From Kitasatospora sp. GAS204B (GTDB taxonomy: Bacteria; Actinomycetota; Actinomycetes; Streptomycetales; Streptomycetaceae), in NCBI RefSeq assembly GCF_029892155.1, contig NZ_JARZAG010000009.1, forward strand, positions 62,001-126,000: a stretch of 64,000 nt of DNA, written 5' to 3'. A program made the translations under genes and the position numbers. The first letter of the stretch is position 1, and each line of letters opens with the position of its first letter. Positions 1-7,743 of the stretch are shown piece by piece. Under the pieces are notes generated by a model. That model did no database searches and was not told the origin of the DNA. It saw only the letters and a list, made by a program, of their open reading frames with translations.

Positions 1-1033
1 GCAGCGTCCCCCGCAACGCGACCTGCAGCGCCTCGGCCAGCCGCAGCGGCGCGTAGATCAGCTCCTCGCAGCCGAGCACCAGCACCCGCCGCTCACCGCC
101 GGCCAGCTCCTTGGCCAGCAGCTCGCCCAACTCCGGCAACGCGGCCTCCAGCCGGACCCGCTGCGCGCAGACGAAGCCGTGGCGTCCGCCCTCCGGCACC
201 CCGACCGGCCACGGCAGCGGCACCCGCACCACCTCGGCGGCATCGCCACCGTCACTGTCACCTGCACCAGCAGCGCCACCGGCACTGGCTCTGGCACGGA
301 CGCCGGCGACGGCCGCACCTCCGGCACCCAGCTCCGCCGCCAGCCGCCGAGCCCGCTCCCCGGTGCCGGCCGGCAGCCGCACCCGCCCCTCGGCCAGCGC
401 CACCACCTCGATCGTCACCCCCAGCTCGGCCGCGAAGGTCGCCAGCCGCTTGCGGTCCGCCACGCCCCGCAGGTCCACCAGCGCCGCCAACCCGTAGCGC
501 CGCCGCGGCCGGTGCCGGTGCAGCGCCGCGATGATGTTCAACGCCGTCTGCCCGGTGGACAGTTCGTCATCGACCAGGATCAACGGCCCGGCCGCGGAGA
601 GCAGCTCGGGATCCGCCGGCAGCAGCAGGTGCGAGGTGGCGTGCGAGTGCTCCTCCTCGAAGCCGGCCGCCGGCTCCAGGCCGGCCACCGGGCGCCGGGT
701 GGAGTGCAGGTAGCTCGCCTCCAACTCGTCCGCCACGCAGTGGCCGAGGCCGGTCGCGGTCTCCGCGAAGCCGAGCACCGTCACCGGCTCACCGGGCCGC
801 AGGTCCAGCCGCGAGCGCACCGCCGCGCCCAGCCGCCGCCCGGCGCCGTAGACCACGGCGGGCCGCTGCGGCACGTGCTTGCCCAGCACCTGCGAGACCA
901 GCAGCTGCGCCCGCCTCGGATTGCCCTCCCGGACGGCCAGTCCGAGCAGCTCGGGCAGCTCGGCATCGCCGTGCAGCCCGATCCCGAGCCGGTCCGCCAC
1001 CCAACGGCCGCTCCACACCGCTTCGGTGGTCAC
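1..1033 (-). CDS. Phosphoribosyltransferase-domain protein of the Ter cluster (3' end outside window)
   Basis: The GTG start at 1033 overlaps the stop of the upstream aldolase gene (GTGA), so the two are translationally coupled. The reading frame stays open to the window edge, leaving 344 visible codons. Around residues 155-170 there is LILVDDELSTGQT, the PRPP-binding loop of type I phosphoribosyltransferases; it is followed by the hydrophobic strand and Arg-rich segment usual after that loop. Proteins of this kind sit beside TerD genes in actinomycetes, where the aldolase and phosphoribosyltransferase are thought to make a nucleoside-like metabolite. That role is inference; the substrate is unknown. 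The middle (about residues 235-265) is Ala/Gly-rich and looks like a linker, followed by a second domain whose end is missing. Confidence 0.85.
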   Translation of the reverse strand, partial: MTTEAVWSGRWVADRLGIGLHGDAELPELLGLAVREGNPRRAQLLVSQVLGKHVPQRPAVVYGAGRRLGAAVRSRLDLRPGEPVTVLGFAETATGLGHCVADELEASYLHSTRRPVAGLEPAAGFEEEHSHATSHLLLPADPELLSAAGPLILVDDELSTGQTALNIIAALHRHRPRRRYGLAALVDLRGVADRKRLATFAAELGVTIEVVALAEGRVRLPAGTGERARRLAAELGAGGAAVAGVRARASAGGAAGAGDSDGGDAAEVVRVPLPWPVGVPEGGRHGFVCAQRVRLEAALPELGELLAKELAGGERRVLVLGCEELIYAPLRLAEALQVALRGTL

Positions 1034-2169
1034 CGTGCGGTCCCCCCGTCCCGGACCGCGTCCCGGCAGGCCGCGTACAGCTCCGCGAAGCCCACCCCCG
1101 GGCGGGCCACCCCGAACACCTCGGCCCGGAGCAACACCCGCTCCGCCCAGGCCCGGTGCGGCTTGGCCTCGTTCATCTTGTTGCCGTACGCCGAACCCGA
1201 CACGCCCAGCCCGCCGCCGGGCCCACCACCCAGCACGTCCTGGGCATCCCGGTACTCCTCGTGCGTGACCACCGATCGCGCGTGCACCGCCGGCACCTGG
1301 CTCGGATGGACGCAGGTCTTTCCCAACAGGCCGTTGGCACGGTCGAGTTCGATCTCCCGGAGCAGCCCGGCCAGCTCCACACCGCCGACGCCGAGCGGGA
1401 AGTACTCCCAGACCGGCCCGGTCACGGTGTACCCGGTCCCGTCCGCCCGGCCCAGGACGTTGACCACGTCGCCGATCACCGCGGCCACCAGCGCCAGGTC
1501 GTAGGCCGTCAACTCCGGCGCACGGCGCAGCCCGTAGGCCGCGCAGAGGTCGGTGACGCCGAGCCGGACGGCCAGCACCCGGTCCCGGAACTTCGCCAGC
1601 AGCTCCGCGATGCGCAGCAGTTGGTCCCGCCGCCGCTCCAGCATCGCGAGCTCGGGGGATTCCAGCACCGGCATCCCGAACAGCCGCTGCCCGCAAGCGG
1701 TCTCGGCCGCCGCCAACGCCGCCAGATAGGCCTCGCCGAGTTCTTCGGTGAACTTGGGCAGCACGAAGCCGCTGAGCAGCCGCGCCGACTCGCCCAGCCG
1801 CTCGATCAGTTCGCCGATCTGCTCCGGCGCCCGGACCCGGACGAAGAGCAGTGGCAGCTCCACCGCCCCCGCGCCGCCCGAAAGCCCGTCACCCGCCAGC
1901 TCCCGCAGCCCGGCGACCAGATTCGCCGCGCCGGCCGCCACCTCCCGGTCGGCGATCGCGTCCTCCAGGCAGAGGACCATCGAGACCACCCCGCGCGCCG
2001 CCTGCTTGCGGACATCGGCCGCCAGGGTGGGCCGGGTGGCCGGGAGGTAGAGGGTGCCGCCCAGCGCGGTCGCCAGCGTCACGGCCGGGCCGTGCCGGTC
2101 GAACGGCACCGGCTCGACGAGGAAGAGCCGCCGGCGGAGGTCCGGGCCGAGGTGGCCGAACTGGCGCAA
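1030..2169 (-). CDS. HpcH/HpaI aldolase / citrate lyase beta-like protein of the Ter cluster
   Basis: A 379-aa TIM-barrel lyase of the HpcH/HpaI-CitE superfamily. It starts LRQFGHLGPDLRRRLF, then PATRPTLAADVRKQA, and MVLCLEDAIAD carries the acidic pair typical of the metal-binding CitE-like site. I chose the TTG at 2169 because GGGAG lies six bases upstream and because family members begin with a similar RQFGH segment; the frame is open further upstream, but that part is not protein-like. It is followed by the phosphoribosyltransferase with a 4-base overlap, so the two form an operon. In Ter clusters this pair is predicted to make a small metabolite; the real substrate is not known. The gene is divergent from the TerD-type gene at 2492. 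Confidence 0.88.
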   Translation of the reverse strand: MRQFGHLGPDLRRRLFLVEPVPFDRHGPAVTLATALGGTLYLPATRPTLAADVRKQAARGVVSMVLCLEDAIADREVAAGAANLVAGLRELAGDGLSGGAGAVELPLLFVRVRAPEQIGELIERLGESARLLSGFVLPKFTEELGEAYLAALAAAETACGQRLFGMPVLESPELAMLERRRDQLLRIAELLAKFRDRVLAVRLGVTDLCAAYGLRRAPELTAYDLALVAAVIGDVVNVLGRADGTGYTVTGPVWEYFPLGVGGVELAGLLREIELDRANGLLGKTCVHPSQVPAVHARSVVTHEEYRDAQDVLGGGPGGGLGVSGSAYGNKMNEAKPHRAWAERVLLRAEVFGVARPGVGFAELYAACRDAVRDGGTAR

Positions 2170-2382
2170 AATGCACTCCCAGGGAGGTCGGGACGGGCGG
2201 GGCCGAGGAGGGCGGGCCGGTCCGCACGGCCGGAACCGACGGCTTTCCCGGCCGCTCGAGAAAATCTCCGCCTCCCCCGAATTCCCAGCTCGCCCCACCT
2301 TCGGCCGCCTATCGTACGGTCCTTCCAGTACCGGATGGTGATCGGAAACATGGAATTCGCTGAACATCTCAGCCCACGAATT

Positions 2383-2402
2383 ACTTGCGAAATGACGCAA
2401 GT
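2383..2402. promoter_or_regulatory. Perfect dyad between divergent Ter genes, candidate operator
   Basis: ACTTGCGAAATGACGCAAGT has two 7-bp arms that are exact inverted repeats around six bases. It lies in the 322-bp divergent region between the aldolase (start 2169) and the TerD-tail gene (start 2492), in a locally AT-rich stretch, about 90 bp before the latter. The binding protein is unknown. Confidence 0.45.
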
Positions 2403-2454
2403 TTTCGGCCATCCAGCCGCCCGCCCGAGCGGCGAGGTCCCGCCCGCACCCGCG

Positions 2455-2463
2455 TTGTCCACA
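2455..2463 (+). other. Single DnaA-box-like 9-mer
   Basis: TTGTCCACA matches the Streptomyces DnaA-box consensus exactly. It stands alone 29 bp upstream of the TerD-tail start, so it is not an origin. It may titrate DnaA or be chance. The rest of the 2170-2491 intergenic region shows only AT-rich promoter-like sequence and the dyad at 2383. Confidence 0.3.
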
Positions 2464-2491
2464 CCCTCGGCCAGCAGGCAGGATGAGTGCC

Positions 2492-3460
2492 ATGACGCAC
2501 GTGATGGCGAAGGGCGCCAACATCTCGCTGGCCACGGCCGCGGTTCGCGCCGTGCTGCGCTGGAGCACGACGCCCGGGGCACCGGACGTGGACGCCTCCG
2601 CGCTGCTGCTCGGCGCCGACGGCAAGGTCCGCTCGGACACCGACTTCGTGTTCTACAACCAGCCCCGGCACCCCACGGGCACGGTGCGGCACCGGCCCAA
2701 GTACCGGGTGCCGGGTACCGCGGAGATCGCCGACACGGTCGAGGTGGACCTGGGCAAGCTGCCCGCCGAGGTCCACCGGGTGGTGCTGGCCGGCTCCGCC
2801 GAGGAGGGTGACTTCCGCGCGGTGGGCGCGCTGCGGGTGTTGCTGTACGACGCGGCCGCACCGGCCGAGGGCGAGCCGCTCGCCGAGTTCCCGGTCGGCG
2901 AGGTGGAGGCGGTCTCCGCGCTGGTCTGCGCCGAGTTCTACCGGCGCGAGGGCGGCTGGAAGTTCCGCGCGGTCGGCCAGGGTTACGCCTCCGGGCTGAG
3001 CGGGCTGGCCACCGACTTCGGCGTCACCGTCGAGGACGAGACGCCCGGCGCGCCCAAGGACGGGGAGCCCGCCAACTACGCACTCGCCCCGGCCGCACCG
3101 ATCGCGCCCCCGGCCATGCCCCCGGCCGCACCGCCCACCGCCAGCGCGAGCGCCCCGAACATCCCGCCCGTCCCCGCCACACCGCCGACACCCCCGCCGC
3201 CGGCCGGCCCGCCCGGCTACGGCTACCCGCCCCAGGCCGCCCCTGCCGCCGCGGCTGCCCCCGGCTACGGCTACCCCCAGCAACCTCCGCCCTACGGCTA
3301 CCCGCCCCAGGCCGCCCCCGGCTACGGCTACCCCCAGCAGCCCCCGTCCTACGGCTACCCGCCCCAGGCCGCCCCGCCGGCGCCGCCGACGCCGACGACG
3401 CCGCCCCTCGACCCCACCTTCGCGCTCCCGCCGCAGGGCCCGCAGTTCCAACCCCGCTGA
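2492..3460 (+). CDS. TerD-domain protein with Pro/Gly/Tyr/Gln-rich repeat tail
   Basis: A 322-aa protein. Residues 1-190 are a TerD domain: VDASALLLGADGKVRSD, FVFYNQPRHP and a final [22 protein letters not shown]. TerD domains bind Ca2+ with clustered acidic residues; VDASALLL is the usual first part. Residues 195-322 are disordered, with repeats such as GYGYPPQAAP and GYGYPQQPP. The start at ATG 2492 is preferred because AGGA is eight bases upstream and homologues start MTH; ATG 2483 is also in frame but sits right on the ribosome site. TerD proteins act in tellurite, phage and envelope stress at the inner face of the membrane (family knowledge). The tail could mediate phase separation or scaffolding; that is inference. 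Confidence 0.9.
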   Translation: MTHVMAKGANISLATAAVRAVLRWSTTPGAPDVDASALLLGADGKVRSDTDFVFYNQPRHPTGTVRHRPKYRVPGTAEIADTVEVDLGKLPAEVHRVVLAGSAEEGDFRAVGALRVLLYDAAAPAEGEPLAEFPVGEVEAVSALVCAEFYRREGGWKFRAVGQGYASGLSGLATDFGVTVEDETPGAPKDGEPANYALAPAAPIAPPAMPPAAPPTASASAPNIPPVPATPPTPPPPAGPPGYGYPPQAAPAAAAAPGYGYPQQPPPYGYPPQAAPGYGYPQQPPSYGYPPQAAPPAPPTPTTPPLDPTFALPPQGPQFQPR

Positions 3461-3479
3461 CGTTCGCCCGCACGCGGCG

Positions 3480-4202
3480 CTAGTCCTCCTTGTACCCCCG
3501 CTGCCACTGCATCCCGAAGCCGTACAAGCGGTCCAGGTCCGACTGGAATCCGTGCACGTACCGCACCTCCCGACGGGCCGTCAGCTGCCCGCCCTCGTTC
3601 TCGATCAGCACCACCGCACACGAACGGGCCGCCGACGCCCGCTCGTCCAGGTTGACCTCCAGTCGCGGCCCGCTCGGCGGCACGATCTGGATCTGCGCGT
3701 GCGTCTGGTCGAAGGCCGGCGTGCCGTCGTAGATGTAGACGAAGATCAGCAGCCGCTTGAACTGGTCCTTCTTCTCCAGGTTGATGTACATGGTCTCGCC
3801 GGACGGCGCCCCGTACTTGTCGTCACCGCTCAGCTTGATGTAAGGCGGGTGCTGGAGGTCGCCGAAGAACTTCCCGAGCGGCTGCACCACGCCCCGGGTC
3901 CCGTCGGTGAGTTCGTACATGCAGGCGAGGTCCAGGTCGACGTTCTCGGCGCCGCCCTGGGTGGTCTCGGTCTGCGCCGCACGCAACGACCGCGGCTGGA
4001 GCAGCTTGCGGCGCAGCGCGCCCTGCGAGCCGGCCACCTGCCGCGCGGTCCAGTGCAGGTTGACGAAGAGGGTGCCGGTGGTCGGCCCGTCCGAGGTGAT
4101 CGGGTAGTGCGGGCGGGACTTGGTGAGCGTCACCTTGCCGACGTTTCCCATCATGTCGGGCATGTTGCGCTCGCCCCGCAGGAACTCCCAGATCGTGGCC
4201 AT
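3480..4202 (-). CDS. TerA-like / TerD-superfamily tellurium resistance protein
   Basis: A 240-aa protein starting MATIWEFLRGERNMPDMMGNVGKV. It has the TerD-fold hallmarks NVDLDLACMYELTDG, where a Ca2+-type acidic cluster would lie, and LLIFVYIYDGTPAF, followed by a C-terminal beta-rich part ending VRYVHGFQSDLDRLYGFGMQW. The long N-terminal extension and the GAENVDLDL motif fit the TerA-like branch rather than canonical TerD (about 190 aa). It converges with the TerD-tail gene, with 19 bp between their ends. No catalytic residues are expected; a Ca2+-sensing or scaffolding role is inferred from the family. Confidence 0.85.
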   Translation of the reverse strand: MATIWEFLRGERNMPDMMGNVGKVTLTKSRPHYPITSDGPTTGTLFVNLHWTARQVAGSQGALRRKLLQPRSLRAAQTETTQGGAENVDLDLACMYELTDGTRGVVQPLGKFFGDLQHPPYIKLSGDDKYGAPSGETMYINLEKKDQFKRLLIFVYIYDGTPAFDQTHAQIQIVPPSGPRLEVNLDERASAARSCAVVLIENEGGQLTARREVRYVHGFQSDLDRLYGFGMQWQRGYKED

Positions 4203-4501
4203 ACCGAACGCCCCCAGCCCGAACGCCTACTCCGACGCACCCGTGACGACCGCGGCGCACCCTGACGCACCATTGTGCACTGCGGTCCATACCCAGTACC
4301 GGGCCTGAGACACCGTCGGATGAGATGCCTGGTCAGCGCCACCCGAGTGGCGGATGGCCGGGTGAACGTGACTCCCGTACCATGCGGCCCTCTGGGACGC
4401 GATATCGTCTAGCCGCACAGGTGTCCCTCCCCTGACGACCCGTCGCACCAGGGGACCGTCCCACTCCCGCCCGACCGCGGAAAGCAGAGGCCTTCCTCGC
4501 A
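4203..4501. other. Divergent intergenic region between TerA-like and DUF2637 genes
   Basis: These 299 bp separate two divergently read genes. A possible -10 hexamer, TATCGT, lies about 95 bp before the DUF2637 start within gatatcgtctag. Open frames on the minus strand here lack ribosome sites and family resemblance, so I call no gene. Confidence 0.5.
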
Positions 4502-5581
4502 ATGTCATCCTCCACTCAGCTGGTCTGGGCCGTCATCGGCGGCGCCGCCCTGCTCTTCATAGCCATCCTGGCGACCACCCTGCGCGCGAAGGGCGCCAAG
4601 GCCACGGCGAACGAGGACTCCTGGGAGCGCAGCGAGGAGCGACGCCGCCGCAAGGAGACGTGGTACGGGATCGCCTCGTACGTACTGCTCTTCTGCTGCG
4701 CCGGGGTCGCGGCCGCGCTCTCCTTCCACGGCCTGGTCGGCTTCGGCACCCAGAACCTGGGCCTGTCCGGCGGCTGGGAGTACCTGGTCCCGTTCGGTCT
4801 CGACGGCGCCGCGATGTTCTGCTCGGTGCTCGCCGTCCGCGAGGCCAGCCACGGTGACGCCGCGCTCGGCTCGCGCCTGCTGGTCTGGCTGTTCGCCTTC
4901 GCCTCGGCCTGGTTCAACTGGGTGCACGCGCCGCGCGGCGGGGACCACGCCGGTGCACCGCAGTTCTTCTCCGGCATGTCGATCTCGGCCGCCGTGCTCT
5001 TCGACCGCGCCCTGAAGCAGACCCGCCGGGCGGCGCTGCGCGAGCAGGGCCTGATTCCGCGCCCGCTGCCGCAGATCCGCATCGTGCGCTGGCTGCGCGC
5101 CCCGCGTGAGACCTACGCGGCCTGGTCGCTGATGCTGCTGGAGAACGTCCGCAGCCTGGACGAGGCGGTCGAGGAGGTCCGCGAGGAGAAGCAGACGAAG
5201 CTGGACGCCAGGACGCAGGCGCGCAGCGCCGACCGTCGCGAGCGAGCCGAGCTCAAGGCGATCTCCCGCGGCGGCATGCTGGCCCGGTCCCGCTCCGGCC
5301 GCCAGGTGCCCGCCCTGACCGCCGGCGGCGGCGACGGCCAGCCCGCTACGGAGCCTGCTCTAGCCGAATCCGAGGACCCGATGGCCAGGGTCGGCCCCTC
5401 CGCGCTGGAGCCCGCCGCGCTGGCCGCCGCCCCCCGCCGCACCGCGGTCGGCTCGGGCAGCGCCGCCGGCGGGAGCATCGACCTGACGGCCCACGACGAC
5501 ACGCTCTCGATGCCGACCGTCGACTCCCCCTTCGACTCGCTGGAGCGCAAGCTGCGGGCCATGGAGAAGCGCCTCGGCTGA
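4502..5581 (+). CDS. DUF2637 multi-pass membrane protein
   Basis: A 359-aa membrane protein. A first hydrophobic helix is at residues 7-27, then an Arg/Glu-rich cytosolic stretch, then about four more helices between residues 58 and 165 (YVLLFCCAGVAAALSF, YLVPFGLDGAAMFC, LLVWLFAFASAWFNW). The pattern FGLDGAAMFCSVLAVREA and the WFNWVHAPR segment are typical of DUF2637 proteins, which also include SpdB-like proteins of Streptomyces plasmids. The C-terminal 140 residues are charged and low-complexity. It is followed by a strong hairpin terminator. Function is unknown; a chromosomal copy next to Ter genes does not by itself imply mobility. Confidence 0.88.
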   Translation: MSSSTQLVWAVIGGAALLFIAILATTLRAKGAKATANEDSWERSEERRRRKETWYGIASYVLLFCCAGVAAALSFHGLVGFGTQNLGLSGGWEYLVPFGLDGAAMFCSVLAVREASHGDAALGSRLLVWLFAFASAWFNWVHAPRGGDHAGAPQFFSGMSISAAVLFDRALKQTRRAALREQGLIPRPLPQIRIVRWLRAPRETYAAWSLMLLENVRSLDEAVEEVREEKQTKLDARTQARSADRRERAELKAISRGGMLARSRSGRQVPALTAGGGDGQPATEPALAESEDPMARVGPSALEPAALAAAPRRTAVGSGSAAGGSIDLTAHDDTLSMPTVDSPFDSLERKLRAMEKRLG

Positions 5582-5597
5582 CAGCCGCTCAGCAGAC

Positions 5598-5640
5598 ACA
5601 CGTGGGGCCCGGTTCGTTCATCGAACCGGGCCCCACGTGT
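5598..5640. terminator. Long perfect hairpin between convergent genes
   Basis: Two exact 19-bp arms (5598-5616 and 5622-5640) flank the loop TTCAT. It lies 17 bp after the DUF2637 stop and 15 bp before the DUF475 stop, so it can end transcription in both directions. There is no U-tract, as is usual in Streptomyces. Confidence 0.85.
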
Positions 5641-5654
5641 ACGTCTGACGCGCG

Positions 5655-6818
5655 CTACCGCCGGCCGGCCTGGGCCGATTCCAGCGCTGCCGCCACGTCC
5701 TCGTCGTCCTGGGCGACCCGCCGGTTGCGCAGCATCGAGGAGGCGAGCGCGGCGCCGATGAAGGCCACCCCGATCAGCCCGGTGACGACCTCCGGGATCT
5801 TCTTCTCGATCGAGACCAGCAGGATGACGGCCAGCGCACCGATCGCGTAGTGCGCGCCGTGCTCCAGGTAGACGTAGTCGTCCAGGGTGCCCTTGCGGAC
5901 CAGGAAGACCGTCAGCGAGCGGATGTACATCGCGCCGATGCCCAGGCCCAGGGTGATCTGGAAGATGTCGCTGGAGATCGCGAAGGCGCCGACCACGCCG
6001 TCGAAGGAGAAGGAGGCGTCCAGCACCTCCAGGTAGAGGAAGAGGAAGAACGCGGCCTTCCCGGCCACCAGCACCGCCGACCTGCCGGGCCGCGGGGCGA
6101 GCGCCGCACCGCCCACGCGCTCCTCCTCGCCCTCGGCGTCCTCGCCCGCCTCGTCCTCGTCCTCGTCCTCGTCCTCCAGGCTCGACTCGAAGACGCCGGA
6201 GAGCCCGTTCACCCCGAGGTAGGTCGCCAGCCCCAGCAGCCCGGCGAGCAGGACCGTTTCGGCGTGCTCCTTGGCGAAGAACCGCGCGGCCAGCGCGAGG
6301 GTGATCAGCGCGATCACCGAGGAGAGCGCCTCCAGCCGCCCGATCCGCTCCAGCGGCCGCTCGATCCAGCGCAGCCAGTGGTAGTCCTTCTGCTCCAGGA
6401 TGAAGTCCAGGAAGATCATCAGCAGGAAGATCCCACCGAACGCGGCGATCGCCGGGTTCGCGGCCTCCAGGTGCTGACCGTAGGTCAGCCCGTTGTAGGT
6501 ATGGCTCGAGTGGAGCGCCAGGTCGATCACGGTGCCCGGGCTGATGTGCGCGGTCAGCGCCACCACCAGCAGCGGGAAGAGCAGCCGCATCCCGAAGACG
6601 GCGATCAGCACACCCACCGTCAGGAAGATCTTCTGCCAGAACGGGTTCATCCGCTTCAGCACGGTGGCGTTGACCACGGCGTTGTCGAACGAGAGCGAGA
6701 TCTCCAGGATCGCGAGGACCAGCACCACGCCGAAGCCGTCGACCCCCCAGATCAGTCCGGCCGCGACCAGCCCGGCGATCGTGATCCCGAAGGACCATCC
6801 GAAAGTGCGGAGGAACAC
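5655..6818 (-). CDS. DUF475 / TerC-like integral membrane protein
   Basis: A 387-aa protein with about nine hydrophobic segments. The GTG at 6818 has GAAAGG ten bases upstream, and its first residues lead directly into the first membrane helix (FGWSFGITIAGLVAAGLIW); the upstream in-frame extension is basic and not membrane-like. SLSFDNAVVNA and, later, SFSFDGVVGAFAIS are the paired acidic-in-membrane motifs of the TerC/DUF475 superfamily, linked to metal-ion handling. Between the two halves (about residues 210-232) is a run of Glu and Asp, encoded by a short 6-base repeat. TerC-type proteins partner TerD at the membrane. It lies 50 bp downstream of terD on the same strand, probably in one operon. 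Confidence 0.9.
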   Translation of the reverse strand: MFLRTFGWSFGITIAGLVAAGLIWGVDGFGVVLVLAILEISLSFDNAVVNATVLKRMNPFWQKIFLTVGVLIAVFGMRLLFPLLVVALTAHISPGTVIDLALHSSHTYNGLTYGQHLEAANPAIAAFGGIFLLMIFLDFILEQKDYHWLRWIERPLERIGRLEALSSVIALITLALAARFFAKEHAETVLLAGLLGLATYLGVNGLSGVFESSLEDEDEDEDEAGEDAEGEEERVGGAALAPRPGRSAVLVAGKAAFFLFLYLEVLDASFSFDGVVGAFAISSDIFQITLGLGIGAMYIRSLTVFLVRKGTLDDYVYLEHGAHYAIGALAVILLVSIEKKIPEVVTGLIGVAFIGAALASSMLRNRRVAQDDEDVAAALESAQAGRR

Positions 6819-6868
6819 GGTATTACTACCTTTCGGTGACGTGGCGCGCCGAGGAATTGACGATGCCT

Positions 6869-7453
6869 TTACTGTACGTTGACTCCAAAATCGAGGGCGA
6901 TCCCGCGCAGCCCGGAGGCATAGCCCTGGCCGACCGCCCGGAACTTCCACTCGCCCTGGTAGCGGTAGAGCTCGCCGAAGATCATCGCGGTCTCACTGGA
7001 GGCGTCCTCGGTCAGGTCGTAGCGGGCGATCTCCTGCCCGCCCGCCTGGTTGGTCACCCGGATGTAGGCGTTGCGGACCTGGCCGAAGCTCTGCAGCCGG
7101 GTGTCCGCGTCGTAGATCGACACCGGGAAGACCACCTTGTCCACCTGGGCCGGCACCAGGTCGAGGTTGACCACGATCACCTCTTCGTCGCCCTCGTCGC
7201 CCTCCTCGCCGCCGACCAGGTTGTCGCCCAGGTGCTCGACCGAACCCTCGGGGCTCTTGAGGTTGTTGTAGAAGACGAAGTACTCGTCGCCGAGCACCCG
7301 ACCGCCCGCGCAGAGCAGCGCGCTCGCGTCGAGGTCGAAGGGCGCGCCGGTGGTGGACCGGGCACCCCAGCCCAGGCCGATCTGAACCTGGGTCAGACCG
7401 GGGGCGGCCTTGCTCAGCGAGACGTTGCCGCCCTTGGCGAGCGTGACACTCAT
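6869..7453 (-). CDS. terD: TerD family tellurium/stress resistance protein
   Basis: A canonical 194-aa TerD, starting [30 protein letters not shown] and VFYNNLKSPEGSVEHLGDN are the Ca2+-binding TerD signatures, and it ends [28 protein letters not shown] lies about ten bases before ATG 7453. The loop at residues 79-92 has an unusual EEGDEGDEE stretch that the paralogue at 10103 has only in part. It sits upstream of the DUF475 gene in the same direction, consistent with a TerD-TerC membrane complex, and is divergent from the kinase at 7744. Confidence 0.95.
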   Translation of the reverse strand: MSVTLAKGGNVSLSKAAPGLTQVQIGLGWGARSTTGAPFDLDASALLCAGGRVLGDEYFVFYNNLKSPEGSVEHLGDNLVGGEEGDEGDEEVIVVNLDLVPAQVDKVVFPVSIYDADTRLQSFGQVRNAYIRVTNQAGGQEIARYDLTEDASSETAMIFGELYRYQGEWKFRAVGQGYASGLRGIALDFGVNVQ

Positions 7454-7743
7454 CGTCGTCTTTCCTCCCACTCCCTGGCGGTCCGCAGCGTTCGGCACGA
7501 CGGGAAGGCCGAAGAACCTGTCTACGCCCGCGCGCCCGCACGTGGTTGCGAACCATCCACTGAACATCCTGAACTTCGAACCTATCAAGGTGGTCGAACC
7601 GCTGGTCCGCCCGGCATTTCCGGACGCGGACCGGCCGGCACCACCCGCCCGCCCGAGGTCGTACCATCTCAGCTCAGCGGGCGCCCGCGGTCCGTCAAGG
7701 GGACGGCCACCTGGACGGCACCGCGCACGGGGGAGCAGTCAGC

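Noticed and set aside
2455..2463. Replication origin suggested by a DnaA box
   Set aside because: Only a single box exists, without a cluster, AT-rich unwinding element or dnaA/dnaN neighbours.
3220..3390. Repeat array in the TerD tail as a mobile or CRISPR feature
   Set aside because: The repeats encode an in-frame Pro/Gly/Tyr/Gln tail and vary in length, so they are protein repeats.
4502..5581. DUF2637 protein as evidence for an integrated plasmid
   Set aside because: No transfer, replication or integrase gene is near, and chromosomal DUF2637 proteins are ordinary.
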